A stretch of DNA of 64,000 nt, from NCBI RefSeq assembly GCF_010692725.1, contig NZ_JAAFZB010000092.1:310001-374000 (forward strand), in the 5' to 3' direction. A program made the position numbers and the translations under genes. Each line of letters begins with the position of its first letter. Within the stretch, counting starts at the first letter, position 1. The notes below the pieces were generated by a model, which ran no database searches, was not told where the DNA came from, and was given only the letters and a program-made list of their open reading frames with translations. The DNA comes from Flavihumibacter soli. GTDB lineage: Bacteria; Bacteroidota; Bacteroidia; Sphingobacteriales; Sphingobacteriaceae. Of this stretch, positions 42,330-51,106 are shown piece after piece.

Positions 42330-43424
42330 ATGAAGGTACTTCTGATTGTTCTTTTCGCTGTATTTATCTCAGCCGATACGCAAGCTCAAAGTTTAGTAGT
42401 CAATTATTTTGACAATGACATTTACCCGCAAAGCATCGTATACTATCCGGCAAAGAAACAATTTTTGGTCGGGTCCATGAAAAGGGGGCAGATAGGAGCG
42501 GTGAATGAGAAAGGTGAGTATACTATTTTATTGAAAGACAGTCTACTGATTGCTACTTCGGGGTTGAAGATAAGCGGGAATAAGCTCTATGCACTTACCG
42601 GGGATTTAGGTTATTCCGCCAACTCCTCCGAGAAAAGCAAGTATAATGTGGCTCGCCTCGTTACCATCGACCTGCTAACCAATAAGATCACATCTGTACT
42701 TAACCTCGATACCTTGTTTAAAGGAAGGCATTTCGTTAATGACCTTGCAATAGATAATGGTGGCAACATTTACATTACCGACACCTATTCACCAGTAATT
42801 TATAAAGTCCAGCCCAACGGTAAAGCATCAGTCTGGGTCAACAGCGAACAATTCAGCAGTGAGGGGCGAAATCTCAATGGGATAGTGTATCATAAGAACG
42901 GTTTTTTACTTGTGGCGGCCAAAAGCGGTCAACTGTATAAGATAGATACAAAGGATAGCAGCAATATCACAGAAGTGGAAATAGAAGGCGATTTTAAAGG
43001 TGTTAACGGGCTTCAGTTTACCCCTAATCATTTGCTCGTTATGTCCCAGGCAGAAGGATATAACCAGGTTCATATATTGAACAGCAATAATAGCTGGGAA
43101 ACGGCACGGCTGTTAAGGACCGACAATTACAAGTATATCTATCCAAACAGGGCTGAAACTGTGGGTAATAAGATCTATATCGTCGACTCTAACCTCGATG
43201 AACTGAACAAAACTGGAGGTCACTCAAATAGTTTCTCGGTAAGGGTTATTGATTTACAGAAACGAATGATGAAAAAGAACCGCAAAACTGAAGAAGATGT
43301 TGTAGTCGGTCCGATTCAGCGAAAACGGGATAGAAATAAGGGAGCTAAAAATCAGAATTTATTCTCATGCCCCCCCGGAGAAGGAAAGATATTTGAGACA
43401 ATAAAAAAATCCCAGTCATATTAA
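42330..43424 (+). CDS. secreted SMP-30/gluconolactonase-like beta-propeller
   Basis: A 364-residue exported protein (signal peptide to about residue 20, DTQAQ). Six-bladed propeller-type repeats are visible as NGNIYITDTYSPVIYKV-like segments, with FVNDLAIDNGGNIYITDTYS and LNGIVYHKNGFLLVA. These resemble SMP-30/NHL-type propellers. The catalytic metal residues cannot be assigned confidently. The C-terminus (about 310-364) is basic and low-complexity. The last codons and stop overlap the terminator stem at 43409-43434. Confidence 0.72.
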   Translation: MKVLLIVLFAVFISADTQAQSLVVNYFDNDIYPQSIVYYPAKKQFLVGSMKRGQIGAVNEKGEYTILLKDSLLIATSGLKISGNKLYALTGDLGYSANSSEKSKYNVARLVTIDLLTNKITSVLNLDTLFKGRHFVNDLAIDNGGNIYITDTYSPVIYKVQPNGKASVWVNSEQFSSEGRNLNGIVYHKNGFLLVAAKSGQLYKIDTKDSSNITEVEIEGDFKGVNGLQFTPNHLLVMSQAEGYNQVHILNSNNSWETARLLRTDNYKYIYPNRAETVGNKIYIVDSNLDELNKTGGHSNSFSVRVIDLQKRMMKKNRKTEEDVVVGPIQRKRDRNKGAKNQNLFSCPPGEGKIFETIKKSQSY

Positions 43425-43434
43425 TGACTGGGAT
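43409..43434. terminator. bidirectional terminator overlapping a stop codon
   Basis: ATCCCAGTCAT (43409-43419) and ATGACTGGGAT (43424-43434) form a perfect 11-bp stem with a four-base loop, flanked by an A-tract on the left and TCTATTTT on the right. The TAA of the propeller gene (43422-43424) lies in the loop. It also terminates the tRNA-Cys/small-protein unit on the minus strand. Confidence 0.9.
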
Positions 43435-43454
43435 TCTATTTTGCTTAACAGTTA

Positions 43455-43637
43455 TTAGTTTTTGGCTGCTGCCTCTAACTGAGCTAAAACTGCATTGTTT
43501 TTGCTGATCTGGCTTTTGGGAGATTCCGTTGAACGGCTTCCGGTTTCAACATTGCGTGCCAACTTTAACCACTGAACTTCCAAACGGGAAGTGGTCTTAT
43601 TTTTTCTGTCTTTTCTTTTTAATCGTGTAACACCCAT
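43455..43637 (-). CDS. small basic conserved protein, unknown
   Basis: 60 residues, very basic at the N-terminus (GVTRLKRKDRKNKTTSR) and with an Ala-rich C-terminus (NNAVLAQLEAAAKN). It lies 26 bp downstream of tRNA-Cys on the same strand, before a strong terminator, and no promoter box was seen between, so it is probably co-transcribed with the tRNA. The basic nature suggests RNA or ribosome association, but I cannot assign a family. Confidence 0.65.
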   Translation of the reverse strand: MGVTRLKRKDRKNKTTSRLEVQWLKLARNVETGSRSTESPKSQISKNNAVLAQLEAAAKN

Positions 43638-43663
43638 GATCTTATTTTCTAATATTTTATGAG

Positions 43664-43734
43664 AGGTCAGGAGCGGATTCGAACCGCTGTAAAAGGTTTT
43701 GCAGACCTCTGCCTAGCCACTCGGCCACCCGACC
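43664..43734 (-). tRNA. tRNA-Cys (GCA)
   Basis: A 71-nt minus-strand cloverleaf: acceptor stem GGTCGGG/CCTGACC (one G-T pair), D-arm GGCCGAGTGGCTAGGC, anticodon stem-loop with CTGCAAA (anticodon GCA), T-arm GCGGTTCGAATCCGC and discriminator T. CCA is not encoded. A consensus promoter lies 17 bp upstream. Confidence 0.96.
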
Positions 43735-43750
43735 ATATTTTTTAACGCTG

Positions 43751-43780
43751 CAAAAATAGTAAATTATTGTTGCCACCCAA
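43751..43780 (-). promoter_or_regulatory. consensus Bacteroidota promoter for tRNA-Cys
   Basis: On the minus strand TTG (43780-43778), a 19-bp spacer and TATTTTTG (43758-43751) match TTG-N19-TAnnTTTG exactly. Predicted transcription start is near 43745, about 11 bases before the mature tRNA 5' end. It sits immediately after the methyltransferase stop codon. Confidence 0.75.
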
Positions 43781-43782
43781 TT

Positions 43783-44532
43783 TTATTTCAAGATATTTCT
43801 TCTCAGTTCATAACAAAACAATGAAGCACAGACAGCTACATTCAGCGATTCAGCTTTTCCAAGGCCGGGAATAGTTACCCGATTTGTGATTTGACCTATT
43901 ACAGCTTCACTGATTCCCTTGCCTTCATTGCCTAAGACGATAATTCCTTCACCTCCAAAAGCTGTTTCCGTGATCGGTGTGCCATCTAACAAAGCTCCAA
44001 AAACGGGAACCCTACTACTTTCTAGTACGGACGGAAGATCGCAATAGATCACTTGAATCCTGGACAAAGAGCCCATCGTGGCCTGGACAACCTTCGGATT
44101 GTAAGCCTCAACAGTATCGTGGGAACAGATAATATTGGGAATTCCGAACCAATCGGCAGTACGAATTATGGTTCCTAAATTACCAGGATCCTGTATCCCA
44201 TCGAGTGCCAGACTAAAAGTCTCGTTTAGATCAAGTGTTTCTATATCTTTATTGGCGGGCAACCGAACTAATGCCAGGATATTTTGAGCGGTAGTAAGTG
44301 TAGTTATCCGCTCAAGATCTGAAACGCTGATTTGGTGCAACTTTATTTTTTGTGATAAATTAGCCAACTTTGGCATCACATTTTCAGTGCAGTATATATC
44401 GGTAACTAAATAATCAGAATGAATAAACTCGGTAACAGATTTTATGCCTTCAACAATAAAAAGCCCGTGTTCCTTCCTGTATTTTTTTTGGTGTAATGAT
44501 TTAATAAAACTTATCTGAGACTTTGAAAGCAT
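43783..44532 (-). CDS. SpoU/TrmH-family RNA 2'-O-methyltransferase
   Basis: A 249-residue protein with a substrate-binding N-terminal domain (about 1-95; KKYRKEHGLFIVEGIKSV) and a SPOUT knot with three motifs: LDGIQDPGNLGTIIRTADWFG, IIVLGNEGKGIS and IPGLGKAESLNVAVCASLF. It methylates ribose in rRNA or tRNA using SAM. Similarity is to the RlmB/TsnR-like subgroup; the exact target is unknown. Its start codon overlaps the divergent tamL-like start by 10 bp. Confidence 0.92.
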   Translation of the reverse strand: MLSKSQISFIKSLHQKKYRKEHGLFIVEGIKSVTEFIHSDYLVTDIYCTENVMPKLANLSQKIKLHQISVSDLERITTLTTAQNILALVRLPANKDIETLDLNETFSLALDGIQDPGNLGTIIRTADWFGIPNIICSHDTVEAYNPKVVQATMGSLSRIQVIYCDLPSVLESSRVPVFGALLDGTPITETAFGGEGIIVLGNEGKGISEAVIGQITNRVTIPGLGKAESLNVAVCASLFCYELRRNILK

Positions 44533-46904
44533 ATCTTAAGACCCGTAATTTACCGATTGCAAGTATACTGCTTTTGATGTTGATATTTTGCAGCTGTAAC
44601 GCCTCCCGGTATTTACAGGAAGATCAGGCATTGGTCACGAAGGCCCAGGTCAAGGGCATAGATAAAGATTTTTCAGAACAGGCTTTACTATATGTTCAAA
44701 AAGATGTCAGGCCCAATTCTCGTTTGAACCTGGCGCTTTATAATACATTCAATACAAAGAACGGTCAGTACCGAACTGACAGAATCAAAAAGATCGGCGA
44801 AGCTCCCAATGTTCTCGACAGTTCGCTCGTTGAAATATCCCGGGTTCAGATTGAAAAGTTTTTGCAGAGTAAAGGCTTTTTTAAAGCACAGGTAAAAAGT
44901 GAGATCCAGGTAAAAAATAAACGAGCCAGCATTCTATTCACTGCTACTCAGGGTCCTGAGTTTAAAGTCCGAAATATTGAATACCTGGTTAGTGATTCTA
45001 CTGTTGCTGAACTTTACAAAAGGTATAGGAATGACTTTACGCATATTCGAAGCGGGAAACGTTTCGATGCAGACTCTTTGAGCTATGAACGGGAACAGAT
45101 TTTCGCCCTGATGAAACGCAGCGGCTATTATGATTATGTAAGGCAGTATGTCAGGTTCGAAGTTGATACCAATCTATATTCCAGCCAGGCTGACCTAAAA
45201 ATGTTGTTAGCTAACCCTGCTGATAAGGACGCTCATCAGGTCTACATTATTGACAATAGTTTCATTACCATTAAAAATAGCAACGGGATAGCCAGCGGTA
45301 TAAATCCAGATTCTGCGGTCATTGATTCTCAATATCATATTAAAGACTATTCGAAAAAGTTTAATCCTGAGTTGTCCCCTAAGTTCATTTTTATTAAAAA
45401 GGGGAATATTTATGACATCAGCAAGGAAGAGTTAACTTATGATCGCCTGTATGATCTGAATGTCTTTAAAAATGTTAAGATTGATTATATAAAACGCTCT
45501 GACAGTAGTAACCGGATTTCTCCACGATATGATATCGTTCCGCTAAAAAAAATGAGTAACCGGGTAGAAGGAGAGTTCACCTTTAATTCCGGGCGTAATG
45601 GCTTGAACTTTGGAGATACTTACTCAAACCGCAATTTGTTTGGCGGCGCAGAACTCCTTGAGATCAAAGCCCGTTATGGCATTCAATTCGATTCAAGAGC
45701 AAGTGGAGGTGGTGGCAATATTTCCAGCCGCGTATTTAGCCGCGATTTTCAGCTCGGGGCCAACATTATTTTTCCAAAGCTGCTCGCACCATTCCGGCTT
45801 CCTCTTTTTGCCCGGAACGGAATCTCACACACCACAATTGCTAGTAGCTTTCAGCTTTTTGATCAAAAAGATGCATTTTCCAACAGAGTGTTTATAAATT
45901 CTCTAACCTATGACTGGAACGAAACAAGATATAAGTTTCATTCAGTGACTCCAATAAACGTAGAATTCCGTCGGGGTAGGTTAGATCCGAGATTCAGGGA
46001 TACGCTAATAAACAACGGTTTTCTGTTATACGTGCGGACAAATGACCGTCAGATCTTTAACCTTGGAAGCAAGTATTCTTATACATTTAATACAGCAAGG
46101 CTTAATACCTACAATAACTTTTTCTATTTCCGGGGAAGTTTGGACGCCGCGGGTAATACTCTCGGCCTGTTGAGCAAAGTTTTCAATTCAAAAGTAGACC
46201 AGGCAGGTCACAGAACAGTTTTTGGGCTTCCTTTTGAGCAGTATGTTAAACTGGAAACTGATATCCGTCTTTACCGATATTTTGGAGGGGAAAGACAGTT
46301 TGTTGCGCGTGTATATCCGGGTGTTGGAATTCCATATGGGAACAGTGATATTTTAACTTTCGAAAAGAATTTTTATGCGGGCGGCTCCAGTGGAGTAAGG
46401 GCATGGCAGGCCAGAACCTTAGGACCCGGAAACTATAACAGAGCTGATTTAGGGCAGGGGCCGAAGGCTGATTCAATCAGGGCAAATCTGCGTAACCTGG
46501 ATCAGTTAGGTGAAATTAAACTGGAGGGAAACCTTGAATATCGGTTTAAGATTATGGACAATTTCTTCAGTGCAAAAGTAAAGGGTGCTACATTTACAGA
46601 TTTTGGTAATATTTGGAAACTTCGTCAGTCCATTGAGAACCCCGGGGGAGAACTTACTTTCGATAAGTTTTTCAACCAGATAGCAATAGGAACGGGTGCG
46701 GGCTTACGCTTTGACCTTAATTATTTTGTATTTAGGCTGGATGCGGGTATAAAGGTGAAGGATCCTCAATTTAGCGGTTCCGATCAATGGGTGATCAAAC
46801 ATCTGTTCAATAAGAAAGAATTTAAAGAACTCTACGAAAATACACACAGGCCCGATGTTTACCGGTTTGTGCAATACAACTTTGGAATCGGAATGCCTTT
46901 CTAA
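44523..46904 (+). CDS. tamL: TamL-type BamA-superfamily outer-membrane lipoprotein
   Basis: A 793-residue protein with a lipoprotein signal (hydrophobic core, lipobox LIFCSC at about residue 24), POTRA-like repeats (about 75-330; QIEKFLQSKGFFKAQVKSEI, GYYDYVRQYVRF) and a 16-strand-type Omp85 barrel with the L6 motif GGSSGVRAWQ. The barrel ends in YNFGIGMPF. A lipidated BamA homologue is the Bacteroidota TamL, which works with TamB; no tamB is adjacent here. The start is a TTG at 44523, because the first in-frame ATG (44577) would leave no room for the signal peptide. Confidence 0.85.
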   Translation: MKAYLKTRNLPIASILLLMLIFCSCNASRYLQEDQALVTKAQVKGIDKDFSEQALLYVQKDVRPNSRLNLALYNTFNTKNGQYRTDRIKKIGEAPNVLDSSLVEISRVQIEKFLQSKGFFKAQVKSEIQVKNKRASILFTATQGPEFKVRNIEYLVSDSTVAELYKRYRNDFTHIRSGKRFDADSLSYEREQIFALMKRSGYYDYVRQYVRFEVDTNLYSSQADLKMLLANPADKDAHQVYIIDNSFITIKNSNGIASGINPDSAVIDSQYHIKDYSKKFNPELSPKFIFIKKGNIYDISKEELTYDRLYDLNVFKNVKIDYIKRSDSSNRISPRYDIVPLKKMSNRVEGEFTFNSGRNGLNFGDTYSNRNLFGGAELLEIKARYGIQFDSRASGGGGNISSRVFSRDFQLGANIIFPKLLAPFRLPLFARNGISHTTIASSFQLFDQKDAFSNRVFINSLTYDWNETRYKFHSVTPINVEFRRGRLDPRFRDTLINNGFLLYVRTNDRQIFNLGSKYSYTFNTARLNTYNNFFYFRGSLDAAGNTLGLLSKVFNSKVDQAGHRTVFGLPFEQYVKLETDIRLYRYFGGERQFVARVYPGVGIPYGNSDILTFEKNFYAGGSSGVRAWQARTLGPGNYNRADLGQGPKADSIRANLRNLDQLGEIKLEGNLEYRFKIMDNFFSAKVKGATFTDFGNIWKLRQSIENPGGELTFDKFFNQIAIGTGAGLRFDLNYFVFRLDAGIKVKDPQFSGSDQWVIKHLFNKKEFKELYENTHRPDVYRFVQYNFGIGMPF

Positions 46905-46929
46905 TCTGTTACCACGATATAACGTCGCT

Positions 46930-48999
46930 TTAAAACCGGGCGTTTACTCCTATTATATAGTTTCTCCCTGGCGCTGCGTTATAATAACGACCGCCAAACG
47001 CGTTCAAATCATTTCCCAGGCTATATTTCTCATTAAGGAGGTTGTCTACGCCAGCAGAAAGCTCAACATTGGATTTAAATCGGTTCATGCTATTCCACGA
47101 TATTTTTAACTGTACCAGGTTGTAATTATCAGACAATTCACTATTGCTGTCGTTTAAAGGGATTTTAGATGTGTAATTGTGTTGCAGAAAAAGTGCGATG
47201 GAGGCGGGCAATAAAATGTTGGTGCTGCTTACGATGACCTGTTCCGGAACGCCCGTAAGTTTTTTGCCGGAATAGTTATCGGTGCCGTTTATATAATTTC
47301 TGAACTCAAAATTATTAAGAGTGATACTGTTCCTTAGCTGTAGTCCTTTTATAAAGTTGTGATTGGAGGGAGGGATCAGCCAGGCTGAAATCTGTGATTC
47401 AAAACCAAGCTGCCGGGTTCCACCTGCGTTTAGGAAATATTCGGTATCATCGCTGTTCACTCTTCTCGTAATCGCGTCAGATAACTTATAATAAAAGACT
47501 GATGCATCAAGCCAGAAACGGTCGCTGGCATTCCGTAAACGGATTCCGGTTTCATAGTTCCATCCGCTTTCAGGTTGCAGGGCGAGATTAATCTGCTGAT
47601 CTGAGGCTCTGATTTCCGATATCGTGGGGGGTGAATAGCCGCGGCTCACAGAACTTCTCCAGGCAATATTCTCCGAAACCTTCCAGGATAAAGCCAGTCG
47701 GGGCATCAGCTGGGGTTCAAACTTTCTTTCTGCCTTAGCTGCAATTAAATTTAACGGAAACTGGTATTGGTAGTAATTGATACTTGCGGCTATTTCCAAA
47801 TCAATCCTGTCAAAGAAAGTCCCGGTAAACCTGGAAAAGAAAAAATGTTGATCCGCTTTTAATTCGTCGGCTGATTGTATTGTACCTGGTTGGCCGGCCA
47901 GATTGTCATAGTTCTGTATATCTGAGCTGGTTCGCTGCCATTCTAAACCCACATTGCCTTTCCATTTGAAGCCTGTTGCTGAAACTGGGATAAACTCCAG
48001 GTAGGATCGGATTCCCGCAGTATTCTCATCGCGCACCTCATAATTCGTGATAAAAGGATTTTTGAAATCAGTATGCGATCCAAATACCGCTACCACATGT
48101 TTTAAAGGCTTAACGATTTGCCACTCGTTCAAAACTCCGCCATAAAGTGTTTTATTAAATATCCCGGCATGCTGCTCCTCGGCGCCCGGCGACATAGGGG
48201 TTGCAGGTCGGGCCGACTGCGGATCAAGGTTGTACTGAGCCACGGTTAATCCTCCAGGAGTTTGATAGCTCAAATCTGAGTATAAAGCCAGGAGCCTTAA
48301 GCTGTTCCCTTTCGAGTATTCCCAGTTATAATTAACCTGTCCGTAGTGACGCTTTAACGCGCTATTGTTCCTGTAACCTTCGGAACGCTGAAACGCCTGG
48401 TTTAACGAAAATGAATGTTGCCGGAAGTTTCTCCGTATATTGACGTTTTCATGAACTAAGTTATAAGAACCCCCTTTTAAACCCGCTTTAATGGACGAAC
48501 TGTCCTGCGGCCTGAATGTATTGATTAGCACTACACCCCCCGAGTTGGCACCAAACAGACTTCCGTCCGGCCCTTTAAGGATCTCAATACCGCTGACACT
48601 TTCTGCATCGATCGCATTGAAATAAGTGTTGCCTCCGGCGTCAGTCAGAGGGAAATCATCTATGTACATTTTTACGTTCCTGATTCCGAAAGGGGAGCGC
48701 AATAAGCTTCCTCTGATAGATAAACGGTAGCTTCCCGGTGAGCGCTCTTCCATACGAATTCCTGGCACCGTGTTAATCGCCGGAACGAAAGAAGTGCCAA
48801 CCTGGTTTCTTAATTGGCGGTAGTCAATTACGGCCACGGAGGCCGGGAGTCTGAGAATCTGCTGGTTGGAAAAATAGGCCCTTACGACAACTTCCTTTAA
48901 CTTTTGTACGGAGTCAACTTGTGATTGACCGAAACAGATACCTGGAATAAATGAAAATAACGAGATTAAAACAGTCCGAGAGAAAGACCTCCTTATCAT
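46930..48999 (-). CDS. TonB-dependent outer-membrane receptor
   Basis: A 689-residue receptor: signal peptide (ending CFGQS), a TonB-box-like region, a plug domain (about 30-140; LKEVVVRAYFSNQQILRLPAS, GNTYFNAIDAESVSGIEILKG) and a 22-strand barrel ending in YIIGVNARF. At about 75 kDa and lacking an N-terminal CarboxypepD_reg-like domain, it resembles siderophore/metal-type receptors rather than SusC. No SusD, ferric regulator site or riboswitch was recognised nearby. It converges with tamL. Confidence 0.92.
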   Translation of the reverse strand: MIRRSFSRTVLISLFSFIPGICFGQSQVDSVQKLKEVVVRAYFSNQQILRLPASVAVIDYRQLRNQVGTSFVPAINTVPGIRMEERSPGSYRLSIRGSLLRSPFGIRNVKMYIDDFPLTDAGGNTYFNAIDAESVSGIEILKGPDGSLFGANSGGVVLINTFRPQDSSSIKAGLKGGSYNLVHENVNIRRNFRQHSFSLNQAFQRSEGYRNNSALKRHYGQVNYNWEYSKGNSLRLLALYSDLSYQTPGGLTVAQYNLDPQSARPATPMSPGAEEQHAGIFNKTLYGGVLNEWQIVKPLKHVVAVFGSHTDFKNPFITNYEVRDENTAGIRSYLEFIPVSATGFKWKGNVGLEWQRTSSDIQNYDNLAGQPGTIQSADELKADQHFFFSRFTGTFFDRIDLEIAASINYYQYQFPLNLIAAKAERKFEPQLMPRLALSWKVSENIAWRSSVSRGYSPPTISEIRASDQQINLALQPESGWNYETGIRLRNASDRFWLDASVFYYKLSDAITRRVNSDDTEYFLNAGGTRQLGFESQISAWLIPPSNHNFIKGLQLRNSITLNNFEFRNYINGTDNYSGKKLTGVPEQVIVSSTNILLPASIALFLQHNYTSKIPLNDSNSELSDNYNLVQLKISWNSMNRFKSNVELSAGVDNLLNEKYSLGNDLNAFGGRYYNAAPGRNYIIGVNARF

Positions 49000-49033
49000 A
49001 TTTGAGTTTAGTTTGTCAGATAAAGTATCGTTT

Positions 49034-49065
49034 CATGAGTTTGTTTCATAACGAACAAACTCATG
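49034..49065. terminator. strong stem-loop between two minus-strand genes
   Basis: CATGAGTTTGTT (49034-49045) and AACAAACTCATG (49054-49065) form a perfect 12-bp stem with an 8-base loop, starting three bases after the stop of the gene at 49068. It lacks a clear T-tract on the minus strand, so it may be a terminator, a processing hairpin or an operator for the TonB receptor 35 bp downstream. Confidence 0.5.
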
Positions 49066-49067
49066 TC

Positions 49068-49625
49068 TTAAAAAACTGACTTCAATCCGTCAAAAACAGT
49101 CTCGAAAAAAGTTCCCAGTTTTAACCCGTTGCTTGAATTAAATATGAAGAGGACTATAAGCACAACAGCGGCTATCAAAATGAACTTACGGAACATGGTC
49201 GCAAGAATAATGATGATTAAAGGCACGAGCACCAAAAATAGCCAGTTGATCTTTATCAGTTTCAAATCCTGGTCTTTTTTTATAACATAGTAAAGCTTAC
49301 CATGAGTGCCAGTTTCGTTTTCATGACGCAGGTAAATGAAAGTTGATTTGTCGATCTGTTGGGGAGAAACAGCAACACCCTCATTAAATCGCAGGGACTG
49401 CTTAAATCCATTAACACTGAACTGGAAGGTACCATTCACTGTTTCCAGTGGTTTCTCGTTAGCATCGCAAGCTATTATCGCAATCTTATCATTTTTAAGC
49501 AGGTTCTCTTTTACAATGAAATTATTTATTGCAACCTGATTCGACGCTAAAGTATCTTGGGCTAAAGCCTGTAGACCAGCCAGGAAGGAAACGCTTAAAA
49601 TTAAAAAGAAAGTTTTCAGTTTCAT
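49068..49625 (-). CDS. exported membrane-anchored protein, unknown
   Basis: About 185 residues: signal peptide (MKLKTFFLILSVSFLAGLQA), a periplasmic beta-rich region (about 22-120; VNGTFQFSVNGFKQSLRFNEG) and two C-terminal membrane helices (about 125-145 and 150-165). An immunoglobulin-like periplasmic fold is possible, but no family was recognised. The ATG at 49625 is preferred to 49637. Upstream of the TonB receptor on the same strand. Confidence 0.6.
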   Translation of the reverse strand: MKLKTFFLILSVSFLAGLQALAQDTLASNQVAINNFIVKENLLKNDKIAIIACDANEKPLETVNGTFQFSVNGFKQSLRFNEGVAVSPQQIDKSTFIYLRHENETGTHGKLYYVIKKDQDLKLIKINWLFLVLVPLIIIILATMFRKFILIAAVVLIVLFIFNSSNGLKLGTFFETVFDGLKSVF

Positions 49626-49726
49626 TATTAATATCATTGATAATATCAGACTGACAAGTGCTTCTGATGGTTATAATGATACTAATATTTTATGAGATTG
49701 CTGAATAATGAATTTGGCCCGGGCTC

Positions 49727-51010
49727 TCATAACATTTTAATGAGTATCGCCAGGCCGAATGCAAATAAAGAGAGTACGAGGCCATACATAAATACGTTAT
49801 ACGAAATCCGCAACAGCCTGTATTTTTTGCCTAATACCAATCCTTGCTGATGAAGATTTTTGATTAAGCTGCTATAAAGGAAATTTCGGTTTTCCATTAA
49901 CCTTGTCATCCCTGTAGCAAAATCTTCCAATTGCATTTTATAGAAATTTCCAAAAAATAATAGATTCACCCGTTGCTCATTTAGATCTTCTTCTGAAAAT
50001 TTACCGGTCGGGATATTTGGCCGTGTAGCCAGAATGGAAAAGACAATTGTAACAACATTTACAATAAGTAGAATTGCCACCGGGATTGCCAGGTGTTCTT
50101 CCTCGTCAATGCTTCGGAAAAGAACCGAAAGTAAAACAGAGATAATGATGGAATTTACAGTGATCATTATATGGGCTTTCGAATCTGCCATCTGACTTAA
50201 GGCCTGGTGATTATTTGAACTGATCCGGAACATTGTTTCAATTCCCCTCGAAGGCCGTTTTTTGTCTTCGACTTTGCTTGTTTCTCCCGAATCAGACAAG
50301 TGCTTTTTTGTTTGAATAGTATCAGCCCCTGAATCTGGCTGTGCAGGATTAGAGGTCGATACCTCTCTTAAGTCGGGTGAATTATCGTCTCGTATTTCGA
50401 CAGCTACATCCTTACCCAGCAATCTCTCCAGGTTTTGTCTTTGCTGATTCTCAAATAACTGCTTTCCATATTCTGTTTTAAACCGGTGATTCTGAAGCAG
50501 CTCCATGTTCCGACGTTTCCATTCGTCCTTAGAGATCTTTTTTCCCGTGAGGAGCGTGTGCTCTTTCCGCATGAGCTTGCTTCTCTCGGAAAAGTCCTCG
50601 CTGCCCAGATAAGACATTACAGCATCACAAACTATTTCCTCCAAAAGGTTTTGCGGTTTTTGAGGTAGTGTTGAAGCTAAGATGCAGTTTCTGATACTTT
50701 TTATAACTTCCTCGTTTACTGAAATTTCGGTTAGCAGCCGCTCGGCAAGCCTCGCACTCTTCTTCTCAGCGTGCGCAGGATCATCTGCATAGCCTGCCTC
50801 ATGGAACCAGGCAGCCGCCTGGATAATAAATAGACTTTTGCTATCAAGTTTATAATCACTTGCTATTTGTAAAGTACGCGCTACAACCGTTTCTGTATCC
50901 TGAAGATTATGGTAAATGCGGTTAGGGTTTAGATGGTCTGAAAAATGCTGCTGAATTAGGTCTTTAATCTGGTTGAGTGCTTTTTGATAGATCATAACTT
51001 TACTTTTCAA
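49727..51010 (-). CDS. HD-domain and PycTM (DUF5706) fusion, Pycsar effector-like
   Basis: 427 residues. Residues about 5-190 form an HD-type phosphohydrolase domain (HNLQDTETVVARTL with H34; AAWFHEAGY with H70-E71; IVCDAVMSYLG with D129), in which the HD dyad reads HE. A low-complexity linker (190-245) joins a PycTM domain (246-427; NNHQALSQMADSKAHIMITVNS onward) with three membrane helices. PycTM proteins are effectors of Pycsar anti-phage systems, which respond to cyclic pyrimidine nucleotides. HD-PycTM fusions are known in Bacteroidota. No pyrimidine cyclase gene is adjacent. The ATG at residue 6 is an alternative start. Confidence 0.8.
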   Translation of the reverse strand: MKSKVMIYQKALNQIKDLIQQHFSDHLNPNRIYHNLQDTETVVARTLQIASDYKLDSKSLFIIQAAAWFHEAGYADDPAHAEKKSARLAERLLTEISVNEEVIKSIRNCILASTLPQKPQNLLEEIVCDAVMSYLGSEDFSERSKLMRKEHTLLTGKKISKDEWKRRNMELLQNHRFKTEYGKQLFENQQRQNLERLLGKDVAVEIRDDNSPDLREVSTSNPAQPDSGADTIQTKKHLSDSGETSKVEDKKRPSRGIETMFRISSNNHQALSQMADSKAHIMITVNSIIISVLLSVLFRSIDEEEHLAIPVAILLIVNVVTIVFSILATRPNIPTGKFSEEDLNEQRVNLLFFGNFYKMQLEDFATGMTRLMENRNFLYSSLIKNLHQQGLVLGKKYRLLRISYNVFMYGLVLSLFAFGLAILIKML

Positions 51011-51106
51011 TTGACCTTATAATCTTGATGCTAACCCTATAAATTTATATATTTAAATAAGAATTATGATATCCAATTTCCGAGTATCACCCTAAAATTT
51101 TTTATT

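Noticed and set aside
46930-48999. SusC-type receptor of a polysaccharide utilisation locus
   Set aside because: Too short, lacks the N-terminal carboxypeptidase-like domain, and has no SusD partner.
48950-49067. Cobalamin riboswitch before the TonB receptor
   Set aside because: The gap to the previous gene is only about 70 bp and contains a hairpin, not a B12-box structure.
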